Below the pieces are notes generated by a model. That model worked only from the letters and a program-made list of their open reading frames with translations. It was not told the DNA's origin and did no database searches. From Deltaproteobacteria bacterium (GTDB lineage: Bacteria; Myxococcota_A; Polyangia; GCA-2747355), in contig JACKDQ010000003.1 of the NCBI GenBank assembly GCA_020633415.1, positions 1 through 64,000 on the forward strand: a stretch of 64,000 nt of DNA, read 5' to 3'. Each line of letters starts with the position of its first letter. Position 1 is the first letter of the stretch. This document shows positions 42,685 to 51,582 of the stretch, piece by piece. A program made the translations under genes and the position numbers.

Positions 42685-42810
42685 GGTCCGATGATAACAG
42701 CCGCTTTGCGGCTTGAGGAGGGGCGCCGTTGGTACGAGCCGCTGTTATTGGGAGCTGCGTGCGGGCAATTGGGCGGCGAGCGCCGCGGGAGTAGCTGTGA
42801 GCGGGCGGAC

Positions 42811-43659
42811 TTAGCCGCGCGGGATGTCGACGCCCAAGTACCACGAGGTTTGTGCACCAGGCGCCTTGCTGACCTCGATCGCCACGGCCTCACCGAGCGT
42901 TGGCGTTGCCCTGTCGCCGATCACCTTGCCGACGAAGGTTACGGCGGTGCCGGGCAGCACTTTTTCGTTGAAGCCGCTGAGCTCGACCATGAACGCCTTG
43001 CTGTGCAGCGGCATCTTGACGTTGACATAGCGCGGGACCAGACGCTTGCGCCAAGTCTTGAAGGTATTGTCGTAGTAGCTTTCCGTGCGAAATCCGCGTT
43101 GGCGACTGACGAAGGTGTAGGGGACGACCGAGATCAGCGTGACGTCGCGCTGTGGGTCATGGCGCGCAAAGCGCACCTCGCCGCTCCAAGAAGCACTTTT
43201 CCCGGCGTAGACATGCGGAGCGGTCGCGACGGCCTCGGTCTTTACTTCGCTGATCTGATATTTGCCGTCGGGTGAGGGTAGCATGTGGGCCCCGACGGCG
43301 ATCGCTTCCATTTGATGGTTCTGCGCCTCAAGCACGGCGACGAGCCCTTGTGCAGTGCGAGCGATCTCTTTGTGCTCAGCGGCGAGGTCGTTGAGCTTCT
43401 TTCCACGGCCGTAGCGGAAGTAGTAGCCGTTGAGTGCGCGCTGCGCGTCGCGATATGCCGACAACGCCTGTTCGTATTGCTTCTGCGAACGTGCCGCGTC
43501 GGCGACGTCGTTGGCTCCCTTCAATTCCTTGAGCAAGGACTTGCGGGCGTTGCGCTCCTCGAGAGCCTGCCCGCCGGCCATCGCGCCGACGAGCAACAAG
43601 CCGCATGCGCTTTGCGCGCATACTGCAACCAGCAGCACTAGGTTTCTGATGACGACCAT
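42811..43659 (-). CDS. Exported protein with C-terminal OB-fold-like domain
   Basis: This 282-residue protein starts at ATG 43659, with GAGGTGAAG 8 bp upstream. It begins with a hydrophobic signal (IRNLVLLVAVCAQSACGLLL) that could be a signal anchor or a non-canonical lipoprotein signal. A helical part follows with a TPR-like stretch (SQKQYEQALSAYRDAQRALN). The C-terminal 140 residues are strand-rich (VYAGKSASWSGEVRFARHD, FMVELSGFNEKVLPGTAVTF) in OB-fold style. I recognise no family. It stands alone between the permease and P450 genes. Confidence 0.65.
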   Translation of the reverse strand: MVVIRNLVLLVAVCAQSACGLLLVGAMAGGQALEERNARKSLLKELKGANDVADAARSQKQYEQALSAYRDAQRALNGYYFRYGRGKKLNDLAAEHKEIARTAQGLVAVLEAQNHQMEAIAVGAHMLPSPDGKYQISEVKTEAVATAPHVYAGKSASWSGEVRFARHDPQRDVTLISVVPYTFVSRQRGFRTESYYDNTFKTWRKRLVPRYVNVKMPLHSKAFMVELSGFNEKVLPGTAVTFVGKVIGDRATPTLGEAVAIEVSKAPGAQTSWYLGVDIPRG

Positions 43660-43777
43660 ACGCTTCACCTCGTCAGTTAGCCGGTGTCGATATGACATCC
43701 GGAGGTCCGGGGCCTGTGGTAGATCGCGCTGTGTATCGATCAACAACGCTGTGGTTAGCGTGCTGACCAATGTTGGC

Positions 43778-43796
43778 CGTCCAACACAATTGGACG
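43778..43796. repeat. Perfect 7-bp inverted repeat
   Basis: CGTCCAA (43778-43784) and TTGGACG (43790-43796) are separated by CACAA. It lies in the 232-bp gap between the P450 gene and the exported protein gene, about 120 bp upstream of the latter's start. It could be a regulator-binding site or a P450 transcript end; no T-run follows it on the minus strand. Confidence 0.35.
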
Positions 43797-43891
43797 CGCA
43801 AAAGAGAAGCGGGTGTCGCTGTAACTTGGTTGGCGCTCTTGTGAATTTGCTCGATATTACAGCGCCTTGAGTCGCCGTAGCCCGGTCGAGT

Positions 43892-45586
43892 CTATGACGG
43901 CTCGAGCTCCTCGACGATCAGCGCCCGTGTTGGGCAGTAGCGCGCGGTATTGCGCAGCGCATCGGCGCGTTCGCTGGGTATCTCGCGGAGGGTGGCCTGG
44001 ACCTTGCCGTCGCTGCCCAGCGAGAAGACCTGTGGGAGCTCGCCGACACATACCGCATGCCCTTGGCAGAGATCATGATCGATTCGCAGCTGTAGCGGTT
44101 TGGTCGGCGCGGCGAACGGCTGTGGCTGATGGCTAATGTGCTTGGCGACGTCGCTGGCGATCTCGCGCCAGTCCAACGCTGGCGCTACGGTCGTGCGCGG
44201 TGCATAGCGGACCCGGCACGGCTCGCTAGGACCAAGCACCAGACCGCGAAAGTCCGTTCCGATCGGGTCGCCCACCAGCTCAAAACGATAGCGACGCAAG
44301 AGGATCGCCAGAATCGCCTTGATCTGTAGCAGCGCGAAGGCGTTGCCGAGGCACTTGTGTCGTCCGCCGCCAAAGGCGATGTAGGCGAAGCTGTGCCGGC
44401 GATCCTCCTCCCTGGGCGGCAAAAAGCGCTGTGGATCGAATCTCAAGGGATCGGCAAAGACCTCGGGTAGCCGGTGCGAGACCAGCGGTGAAACCAAGAT
44501 CCAACTGCCACGCGCGATGAAGTAGTCGCGATAGACGAAGTCTTGCTTTGCCACGCGTACCAGGACAAATAGTGGGGGGTGCAGTCGCAAGGCCTCTTTG
44601 ACTACGGCCTCGGTGAATTCCAGGCGGCGCAGCGATTGGTATGAAATCAGCTCGTCGCTGGCAAACACCCCGTCGATTTCGGTCTGCATTCGCGCCAGGC
44701 ATTCGGGGTTCTGCAACAGCTCGAGCATCGTCCAAGCAGTCGTAACCGAGCTGGTGTGATGTCCGGCGAAGATCGCTGCCAACACCAGACCGGTGATTTC
44801 GTGTTCGCTCAGCGCACGGCCGTCGCTGTATTGAGCCTCCATCAGCGTCTGCACGAAATCTTCGCCGCGACGATTGTTGCGGCGGCGATTGGAGACGATC
44901 TCGCTGATCATCTCGACCATGCGCAGCCGTGCGCGGTCACGGCGGATAAAAGACGGTAGCGGCAGTTTGGGGTGCAGGTAACAGAGCGGCGTAACGCCGC
45001 CCTCGAGGTCGTGGTAGACGTTGGCGAACTCCTCGGTCATCTGTTCGCGAAACTCGGCGCCGAGTAGGCAGCGGCTTGAAGTGAAGCTCGTTAGCGCCCG
45101 ACAAAAGGCGACAAAGTCGAGTTCGCCGCGTTCTCCCCACTGCTCGATGCTGCGCTCGGTTTCACCGACTACGGCGTCGCCATAGGTCCGCATCCGTCGG
45201 TCTTGCAGGGCTGGCAACAGCATTCTCAGCTGCTCGGCCATCTTCTGCGGCGGCGCATCGTAAACGATGTCCTTGCCGAATACCGGCGTCATTATCTGAT
45301 AGGCCTCCGACGGGCTGAGCTGTTCGTCCGCGGCGCGAAAGACCGCTTCTTGGGCCTCCGGGCCAAAGACTGCGACCATCTTGCGATGGAACACGTCGAA
45401 GGCGACGATCTCGCCCTGCTCGGCTTGCGCACGGTACAAAAGATCGATCGTCGAGCGCAGGAACTCGACGCCGTGGCCGACCAATGGCTGAGCGCCGGAT
45501 AAGCGCGGTGGTGCTTTGAGGCCGCCGGGTACGGCGCGGTGACGGCGCAGCGACGAGGGAATTAGCTTGCCAAAAGATAGCGCCAT
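43892..45586 (-). CDS. Cytochrome P450 (CYP51-like) fused to a C-terminal [3Fe-4S] ferredoxin
   Basis: This 564-residue protein is a P450 followed by its own ferredoxin. CYP51-type signatures are present: YQIMTPVFGKDIVYD (the CYP51 B-helix/BC-loop pattern), AGHHTSSVTTAW in the I-helix, EALRLHPP (ExxR), and the heme loop FGGGRHKCLG with Cys412. Residues about 480-564 are a small ferredoxin with C-x2-H-x2-C (Cys507, His510, Cys513) and a later CP (Cys551); His in the second position means a [3Fe-4S] cluster. The same layout is known for the Methylococcus capsulatus CYP51 sterol 14-alpha-demethylase. A role in sterol or triterpene oxidation is therefore likely but unproved; no squalene or oxidosqualene enzyme is in the window. 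ATG 45586 has no clear ribosome-binding site. Confidence 0.92.
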   Translation of the reverse strand: MALSFGKLIPSSLRRHRAVPGGLKAPPRLSGAQPLVGHGVEFLRSTIDLLYRAQAEQGEIVAFDVFHRKMVAVFGPEAQEAVFRAADEQLSPSEAYQIMTPVFGKDIVYDAPPQKMAEQLRMLLPALQDRRMRTYGDAVVGETERSIEQWGERGELDFVAFCRALTSFTSSRCLLGAEFREQMTEEFANVYHDLEGGVTPLCYLHPKLPLPSFIRRDRARLRMVEMISEIVSNRRRNNRRGEDFVQTLMEAQYSDGRALSEHEITGLVLAAIFAGHHTSSVTTAWTMLELLQNPECLARMQTEIDGVFASDELISYQSLRRLEFTEAVVKEALRLHPPLFVLVRVAKQDFVYRDYFIARGSWILVSPLVSHRLPEVFADPLRFDPQRFLPPREEDRRHSFAYIAFGGGRHKCLGNAFALLQIKAILAILLRRYRFELVGDPIGTDFRGLVLGPSEPCRVRYAPRTTVAPALDWREIASDVAKHISHQPQPFAAPTKPLQLRIDHDLCQGHAVCVGELPQVFSLGSDGKVQATLREIPSERADALRNTARYCPTRALIVEELEPS

Positions 45587-45771
45587 GGGGCGCTTATAAC
45601 AGGATCGCCGAGGGCCCCCCAGTCAAAAGTCGACTGCGGGTCGAAAATTGTTATCCGTTTAAAATTGTGTGGTTTTATTAGATAGCGCGCGCCGAACCAG
45701 CTGCGTTTCCAGTCGGCTGCAGGTTGTTCTGCTGGGCGGTTTTGGTGTGCGCTCGGGCCGAGATGGACGGC

Positions 45772-46650
45772 CTAGGCGACGACGGCGATCGCTCCAGCGA
45801 GGCCGAGCAGCAGCGCTGTTGCTAGGCGCCGAGAGAACGGCTCTTTGAGCACGGCGACCGCTAGCACCACGATGAACAATGTGGAGGTTTGGTTGAGAAT
45901 CCCGGCGATGCTGGCCGCCGTGTACTTGAAGCCGCCGATCCAGAACAGCAGCGCGAGGTATGTGCCGAGTAGCGCGCCCGGAAGCGCGAAGGCCCATGCC
46001 GCTTGGGGGCGGATCGCTTCCAGCAACAGCGCTGGACGACGCCCGATCAACAGTTGTCCCAATAGGCCGAATACGCCACCGGCGAGTCGTACCGTCGTTG
46101 ACCAGACCAACGGGAGTCGTTCGATCTGTGGTTTGACCGCGACGATCGCGATCGCCATCAATGCGATCGCGATCGCCCCGATGGCAACGCCGCGACGGGT
46201 GCTGCCGCTGTTGCCGATCGGCCGTGCTGGTTGGTCGGCGACCAGCACGGCGACTGCGACTGCGAGACCACCGAGCAGTTGTTGGGACGATAGCCGCTCG
46301 TTGAGCATCAAGTGCGAACAGACGACGACCATCGGTGCGTAGAGACAATCGACTAGCGCTTGCCGGCTGGCACCGAGGATCCGCAGGCTGTAAAAGAACA
46401 ACGTGTCGGCGATGCCGATGCCGACCAGGCCACTGAGCATCAACCATAGTGTGTCCTGGGAGAGCCAACTCGCTTTAGGCGGTACGATGGTGAACGGCAG
46501 TGTCGCCACCAACAGGGCTAGTCCGACGAGGTTCTTAAAAAGGTTGAGAGCCAGCGGCGACATTCGCTCGCTGCTGCGACGAAACAGGATCACCGCGATC
46601 GCCCAGCAGAGGGCGCAGGCCAGCGCATACAGTGCGCCTTTGTTCGACAT
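45772..46650 (-). CDS. EamA/DMT-family transporter
   Basis: This protein of about 292 residues has ten membrane helices in two EamA halves. The start is ATG 46650, just 4 bp after the amidase stop, giving MSNKGALYALACALCWAIAV as first helix; longer frames are amidase overlap. The second half begins near GVAIGAIAIALMAIAIVAV. The ending is LLGLAGAIAVVA. Coupling to the amidase suggests a shared operon, and the pair may take up or export the amidase substrate or product; that is inference. It is related in layout to the transporter at 22140-23066. Confidence 0.88.
   Translation of the reverse strand: MSNKGALYALACALCWAIAVILFRRSSERMSPLALNLFKNLVGLALLVATLPFTIVPPKASWLSQDTLWLMLSGLVGIGIADTLFFYSLRILGASRQALVDCLYAPMVVVCSHLMLNERLSSQQLLGGLAVAVAVLVADQPARPIGNSGSTRRGVAIGAIAIALMAIAIVAVKPQIERLPLVWSTTVRLAGGVFGLLGQLLIGRRPALLLEAIRPQAAWAFALPGALLGTYLALLFWIGGFKYTAASIAGILNQTSTLFIVVLAVAVLKEPFSRRLATALLLGLAGAIAVVA
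46148..46176. repeat. Cluster of three overlapping/adjacent GCGATCGC palindromes
   Basis: GCGATCGC occurs at 46148-46155, 46163-46170 and 46169-46176, inside the EamA transporter gene. It is the densest spot of a word that I count 23 times in the window (others include 644, 11181, 19212, 20320, 24434, 34314, 35551, 38203, 38623, 41600, 41828, 43298, 45785, 46595, 47874, 56900, 58005, 59184, 59550 and 63889). Confidence 0.85.
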
Positions 46651-46654
46651 CGGT

Positions 46655-48181
46655 TTAGTCGCGCAGGCCGAGTGCGGATCGGACCAATTGTGGAATTTCT
46701 GCAGCCCAAGGGGCGGCGCGCTCGATTTGCCCGGCGAGCTGAAACAGTCGATCTTCTCGGCCGAGGGGCGCGAAGAAATGCGTTCCAATCGGCAGGCCAT
46801 CGGACGTGCAATGAAGCGGTAGCGACATCGCCGGGTAGCCAGTGGCGTTGCCGAGTGGGGTATAGGCAGCGTAGCCGTTGAGGAAGGCCTCTAGCTTCTC
46901 CACGCTCCAATGTTGGTCGATGCTGCCCGTTCTTAGCGGGGGGTGGGCCAGTGTCGGGCTGAGGAAGATGTCGTATCGCTCGAAGAATTCGGACAGCGCG
47001 ACCTCGACGCTGCGCACGTCGCTCCAGGCCAGCCAGAGATCGGCAGGCGTATTGCGCTGCTCCATCGCCGCGAGCTTGCGTGTCACCGGCTCGACCAGTG
47101 GCGTCGGTGTGCCGGGCAGGTTGACTGCGGCAAGCGCCCGCAGTGTCGTCGGGTGGAACGCCGCTCGTTGTATCGCCCGCGGCAGGGTGGATAACTGTTC
47201 GAGCATGCGCTGTGCGCGGCGGAAGAAATAGCCGGCTGCCGTGGACCAGATTATCTTGAAGGCAGCCTCGAACAGTGGCGCGTCGATCGCTGGTCGACCC
47301 TCGCTGACCTGGTGGCCCAGCGACTCGCAAAGCTTGGCGGACTTTTGCACCGCTTCGACGCAGGGATCACTGGCGCGCCGACCGTGGTAGTCCTCGTAGG
47401 AGAAGGCGATCCGGAGCGGTCGTCTGGGACTGCGCTGGCAGAGCACCTCGTAGGACTCGACGGGCGGAGGGACAAAAAAGCGCGACCCTGCTGTCGGGGT
47501 ACGAGCAGTGGTGATGTCGAGCAGGCGCGCACTATCCCGCACGCTTCGTGAGACGCAGTGGTGCACGACGAACGCGTCCTGAGGTTCGTTTGCCACGTTG
47601 GGCGTGCGCCCGCGACTCGGCTTGAGCCCAAATAGGCCACAGGCTGAGGCCGGGATGCGGATCGAGCCGCCGCCGTCGGAGGCCATCGCCATCGGCACGA
47701 TGCGACCGGCAACCACGGCGGCTGACCCTCCGCTCGACCCACCGGGTGAATACTCAGGGTTGTGGGGGTTTGCGGTCGGACCATAGAGTTGACACTCTGT
47801 CGTCGGCAGCAAGCCGAGCTCGCTCATGTTCGTGCGTCCAAAGATCTGCAGTCCCGCGTCGTCGAGACGGTGGGCGATCGCGTGACTCTCTTTGCTGACG
47901 TAGCGGGCCAACAAGCGCGCGCCGTAGCTCACCGGAACATTGGCCACCTCGAGGGTATCTTTGAGCAAGAACGGCACGCCGACAAATGGGCCGTCCTCGA
48001 TGTAGCCACTGCGTTGGCGGGCCCGCTCGTCGAGGCGGTGGACGATCGCGTTGAGCTGGGGGTCGATGCGGTCAGCCGCAGAGAGCGCGGTCTCCAGCAA
48101 TTCCTTCGCTGAGATCTGCTTGGTGCGCACCAGATCGGCCAGCGCTACCGCGTCGAATTGGATGTATTCTTCGAGTTTCAT
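46655..48181 (-). CDS. Amidase (amidase signature family)
   Basis: This protein of 508 residues is an amidase-signature serine hydrolase that cleaves amide bonds. The signature is clear: PEYSPGGSSGGSAAVVAG with the catalytic Ser pair, and MAMASDGGGSIRIPASACGL, with the Lys earlier in VPFLLKDTLEVANVP. Start ATG 48181 is chosen; GTG 48190 in the same frame is an alternative. The substrate is unknown; the family includes aryl and fatty-acid amidases as well as GatA, but there is no gatB/gatC neighbour, so it is unlikely to be the tRNA amidotransferase subunit. The following gene is an EamA transporter. Confidence 0.9.
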   Translation of the reverse strand: MKLEEYIQFDAVALADLVRTKQISAKELLETALSAADRIDPQLNAIVHRLDERARQRSGYIEDGPFVGVPFLLKDTLEVANVPVSYGARLLARYVSKESHAIAHRLDDAGLQIFGRTNMSELGLLPTTECQLYGPTANPHNPEYSPGGSSGGSAAVVAGRIVPMAMASDGGGSIRIPASACGLFGLKPSRGRTPNVANEPQDAFVVHHCVSRSVRDSARLLDITTARTPTAGSRFFVPPPVESYEVLCQRSPRRPLRIAFSYEDYHGRRASDPCVEAVQKSAKLCESLGHQVSEGRPAIDAPLFEAAFKIIWSTAAGYFFRRAQRMLEQLSTLPRAIQRAAFHPTTLRALAAVNLPGTPTPLVEPVTRKLAAMEQRNTPADLWLAWSDVRSVEVALSEFFERYDIFLSPTLAHPPLRTGSIDQHWSVEKLEAFLNGYAAYTPLGNATGYPAMSLPLHCTSDGLPIGTHFFAPLGREDRLFQLAGQIERAAPWAAEIPQLVRSALGLRD

Positions 48182-48325
48182 CGGATCCACCGCTGACTGT
48201 CGCCAAGAAGAGACCGCCGTTGATAGCTACGGCGTCGCCAGTCTGGCGCACGGCCGTGCGCCGCGCAAGCACTCGCGGCTTGGCGGCGGCGCACAGGCGG
48301 GATACCCTGCAGCCAAGGAGACTTC

Positions 48326-48868
48326 GTGGAAACAGCAGGACTATTAGTCTGGGCCGACCTGGAGATGAGCGGTCTCGATCCAGAGACAGACCATATTCTG
48401 GAGATCGCCGTGCTGATCACTGATGGCGAACTGAACCTGGTGGCCGAAGGGCCCGAGTTGGTTGTCCACCAGCCCGAATCGGTGATCGCGGCGATGGATG
48501 CGTGGAATACCGAGCACCACGGGGCATCGGGGTTGATCGAACGCGTGCGTGCTTCCACCGTGACGGTTGCACAGGCGGATCAGCAGGTGCGTGATTTTGT
48601 TGCCGCCCATTGCGCCAAGCGCGCTGCGCCGCTGGCGGGGAACTCGATCCACCAAGACCGTCGTTTTGTCTGCCGGTACATGCCGCTGCTCGACGCCTAC
48701 CTGCACTATCGCAACGTGGATGTCTCGTCGCTCAAAGAACTCTGTCGACGCTGGTACCCCGAGGCGTTCGCCGGCGCGCCGAAGAAGAAGGGGACACATC
48801 GCGCGCTCGACGACATCTACGAGTCGATCGCCGAGCTCCGCTACTATCGCCGGGAGATTTTTCGCTAG
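48326..48868 (+). CDS. orn: Oligoribonuclease
   Basis: Orn degrades 2-5-nucleotide RNAs and the pGpG made from cyclic di-GMP, and is an essential DEDDh exonuclease in many Proteobacteria. The 180-residue protein has the four acidic motifs: WADLEMSGLDPETDHILEIA (Asp and Glu of motif I), GNSIHQDRRF (motif II Asp), and HRALDDIYESI (DEDDh His and Asp). VDVSSLKELCRRWYPE is the usual penultimate helix. GTG 48326 has AAGGAG 6 bp upstream. It is the only Orn-like gene in the window. Confidence 0.95.
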   Translation: METAGLLVWADLEMSGLDPETDHILEIAVLITDGELNLVAEGPELVVHQPESVIAAMDAWNTEHHGASGLIERVRASTVTVAQADQQVRDFVAAHCAKRAAPLAGNSIHQDRRFVCRYMPLLDAYLHYRNVDVSSLKELCRRWYPEAFAGAPKKKGTHRALDDIYESIAELRYYRREIFR

Positions 48869-48887
48869 CGCCGCGCAGCGAAGCTAG

Positions 48888-51566
48888 ATGAAAAAGCTTG
48901 AGCACAAGCTGGGTCTATTGGCGGTCGTCGCGCTGAGCATGAGCTCAATGCTCGGGAGTGGCATTTTCGTTTTGCCCGGCTTGGCTTCGGCGCAGAGCGG
49001 GCCGTCGGTTTGGCTGGCCTACGTCATGGCTGCGCTTTGCGTTTTGCCGGCTGCGCTGTCCAAGGCGGAGCTGGCCGCCGCAATGCCTTCCTCGGGCGGA
49101 ACTTACATCTACCTCGACCGCGCCTTTGGGCCCTTCGTCGGAACGATTGCCGGCCTGGGGCTTTGGCTGTCGCTGCTGCTCAAGTGCGCGTTTGCTTTGG
49201 TTGGCATCGGCGTCTATCTGTCGGTGATCGCCGACGTTCCGGTCAAACTGTTCGCTTGTGGTCTCGTTGCGCTGATCGTCTTGCTAAATATTCGCGGTGT
49301 GCGAGGCGTGAGCGGCGTGCAGGCAGTGGTCACCGCGATCAGTTTGGCCGGGCTGCTCGCCCTAGCTGGCGTCGGCGGATTTCAATTCCATCAGGACCAT
49401 CTCGCGCCTGCGTTCCCGAACGGCATCGGTGGGTTTCTCAACGCGACCGGGTTTGTCTTTGTTTCGTTCGCCGGCGTGACCAAGGTGGCGGCGATTGCCG
49501 AAGAGATCGATCAGCCGGCAAAGAATCTGCCGCGAGGGATCCTGCTGTCGCTAGCGATCGTTACTGTGGTTTACGCCAGCGTCGCGCTGATTCTGGTTGG
49601 TGTGCTACCCGCGGAGCAGTTTGCCCACGACCTCAAGCCCGTTTACAGCCTGGCGATGGCGCTCGGCGGTGCACCATTGGGGATGGTTGCGGCGATCGTC
49701 GGCGTGGCCACGCTGGCTTCGATGGCCAACGCGGGCGTGCTCGCGGCCTCGCGCTTTCCTTTCGCCATGGCGCGCGACGACTTGTTGCCGCCGCTATTGG
49801 GGCGACTCCACAGTCGATTTCTCACGCCGACGACGAGCATCATCGTTTCGGGCTTGGTGATCGTGTGCGCGATCGTCTTGCTCGACGTCGAAAAGCTCGC
49901 GAAGACGGCGAGTGCTTTCATGATCATGATCTACTGTTCCGAGGGCATCGCGGTGATCGCGCTGCGCGAAACGCATGTGCAGTGGTACCGCCCGGCGTTT
50001 CGTTCGCCGCTTTACCCGGTGACTCAGGTTGGCGGAATCCTCCTGGGAATCATGCTGCTGGTGATGATGGGCATGGTCGCGGTCGCAGCGGGGCTGGCGA
50101 TCGGCTCGGCAGGCGTTCCGCTTTACCTCTTCTATGGTCGTCGGCGAGCCAAACGGATGGGGGTGCTTTCGCAGCGTGGCAAGCGCAGCGATTTGCTCAA
50201 CTCGATCGCAACATCGATCAAGACGCTGGCCGAAGTTCATTTTGGTGAGCAGGCGGCGGTTGTTGTCGCGCTATTCGGCAAGGAGCGCTCTCCCGAGATG
50301 CTGGTAGAATTGGGCGACGCGCTGCGCGATGGTGGGTTGCTCGAAGTTGTCCATCTTACCGAGATCCCGGAGCAGACCGATCTCGATGCGGTCGACGATG
50401 ATCCGTCGCTGCTCTCGGTGCGCCGCCGGATCGAGGCGATGGCTGAGTCTCAGAAGATTCCGCTCGAATTCGAGTCGATCGTCACCCGTGACGTGGTCAA
50501 GACGATCGACGACATCTCCGGTCGTTTGCATTGCCAGTGGTTGGTCCTGCAGTGGACCGGACGCGATCAGATGTCCTTTACGATCCGCAATCCGATCGGT
50601 TGGCTGCGTGATCACGTCCCATCGAACCTGGCGGTGTTTCACGATGCGGGCGTTCGCTACATTCGCGAGATTCTCGTCTACGTCGAGCCCGAGCGCGACG
50701 ATACGCTGGTGATGACGACTGCGGTTCACCTCGCCGCCGTCTACTCGGCCCGACTGACGTTTGCGCGATTTGTTCCTGACAGCGCGCCGCTGACCATGAT
50801 GCAACGAGAAGCCGACTACCTCGATCAAGTTCGAGCGCTTTCGGGCACAGGCGCTGAGACGCTGATCGTTCGTGGGAGTCACAAGGCCAAGGCGATCGGC
50901 GAAGCCACGGCGTCTTTCGACTTGTTGGTGATGGCTGAGCGGCAGAACGAAAACATCTGGGGCCGTCTGCGGGGGACGGTTAGCGATAGACTGACCGAGA
51001 CCGCGGTTACCTGCTCGGTTTTGCGGCTGCAATCGCCTCGTCGAGAGGGCGCACTGCTCGACATCAAGACAGCTCGCGCTGAGCTGCGCGATCTGCGGCT
51101 GAGCAGCTTCTTCGAACAGAGCTGCATCGCTTTGAATCTCGACGTTTATGACAAGGAGGCGCTGTTCGAATGTGTCGGCCATACGTTTGCCGCGGGGATT
51201 CAGGGTGTTGTTGCCTCTGATGTGGTCGAAGCGCTCTGGGAGCGAGAGCGACTGCAAAACACCGCGGCGGGAATGGGGTTGGCCTTGCCTCACGCCACCG
51301 TCAACGGAATTGGTATCACCCATATCGGTGTGTTCACGAGCCGGCAGCCGATCGACTACGGTGCGCCCGACGGTCGCGGGGTCGACATCTTCTTCGTCAC
51401 GCTGGGCAGCCCCGAGGAACGTTTGCCGCACATCGTCGTGATGTCGGCGATCTCAAAGGTGGTTGCCGAGACGGAGTTGCTAACTCGACTGCGGAACGCT
51501 TCTTCGACCAGCGATGTGCTCGATGCGATCGAGACCAATACGGCCAAGACATCGCTGGCTGGATAG
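48888..51566 (+). CDS. APC-family permease fused to universal stress domain and PTS EIIA domain
   Basis: This 892-residue protein has three modules. Residues 1 to about 430 are a twelve-helix APC permease (SSMLGSGIFVLPGLASAQSG, then KAELAAAMPSSGGTYIYLD). Residues about 440-720 are UspA-like (DLLVMAERQNENIWGRLRG; SDRLTETAVTCSVLRL). Residues about 740-892 match a PTS EIIA of the fructose/mannitol/nitrogen type, with the phosphorylatable His802 in LALPHATVNG. The start is ATG 48888, with GAAG nearby. A permease that ends in an EIIA domain could be switched by phosphotransfer. It starts 19 bp after orn. The related permease at 40438-42684 lacks the EIIA part. Confidence 0.9.
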   Translation: MKKLEHKLGLLAVVALSMSSMLGSGIFVLPGLASAQSGPSVWLAYVMAALCVLPAALSKAELAAAMPSSGGTYIYLDRAFGPFVGTIAGLGLWLSLLLKCAFALVGIGVYLSVIADVPVKLFACGLVALIVLLNIRGVRGVSGVQAVVTAISLAGLLALAGVGGFQFHQDHLAPAFPNGIGGFLNATGFVFVSFAGVTKVAAIAEEIDQPAKNLPRGILLSLAIVTVVYASVALILVGVLPAEQFAHDLKPVYSLAMALGGAPLGMVAAIVGVATLASMANAGVLAASRFPFAMARDDLLPPLLGRLHSRFLTPTTSIIVSGLVIVCAIVLLDVEKLAKTASAFMIMIYCSEGIAVIALRETHVQWYRPAFRSPLYPVTQVGGILLGIMLLVMMGMVAVAAGLAIGSAGVPLYLFYGRRRAKRMGVLSQRGKRSDLLNSIATSIKTLAEVHFGEQAAVVVALFGKERSPEMLVELGDALRDGGLLEVVHLTEIPEQTDLDAVDDDPSLLSVRRRIEAMAESQKIPLEFESIVTRDVVKTIDDISGRLHCQWLVLQWTGRDQMSFTIRNPIGWLRDHVPSNLAVFHDAGVRYIREILVYVEPERDDTLVMTTAVHLAAVYSARLTFARFVPDSAPLTMMQREADYLDQVRALSGTGAETLIVRGSHKAKAIGEATASFDLLVMAERQNENIWGRLRGTVSDRLTETAVTCSVLRLQSPRREGALLDIKTARAELRDLRLSSFFEQSCIALNLDVYDKEALFECVGHTFAAGIQGVVASDVVEALWERERLQNTAAGMGLALPHATVNGIGITHIGVFTSRQPIDYGAPDGRGVDIFFVTLGSPEERLPHIVVMSAISKVVAETELLTRLRNASSTSDVLDAIETNTAKTSLAG

Positions 51567-51582
51567 CGCTGGTTGCTGGCCG

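Noticed and set aside
45646..45656. AATTGTTATCC resembles half of the lac operator (minus strand GGATAACAATT)
   Set aside because: Only one half-site is present, the other half is absent, and nothing nearby is a sugar regulator; chance in an A/T-rich gap is the simplest reading.
46650..46800. Longer EamA transporter start inside the amidase gene
   Set aside because: The added residues are antisense-like and overlap amidase codons; ATG 46650 gives the first helix and a 4-bp gap.
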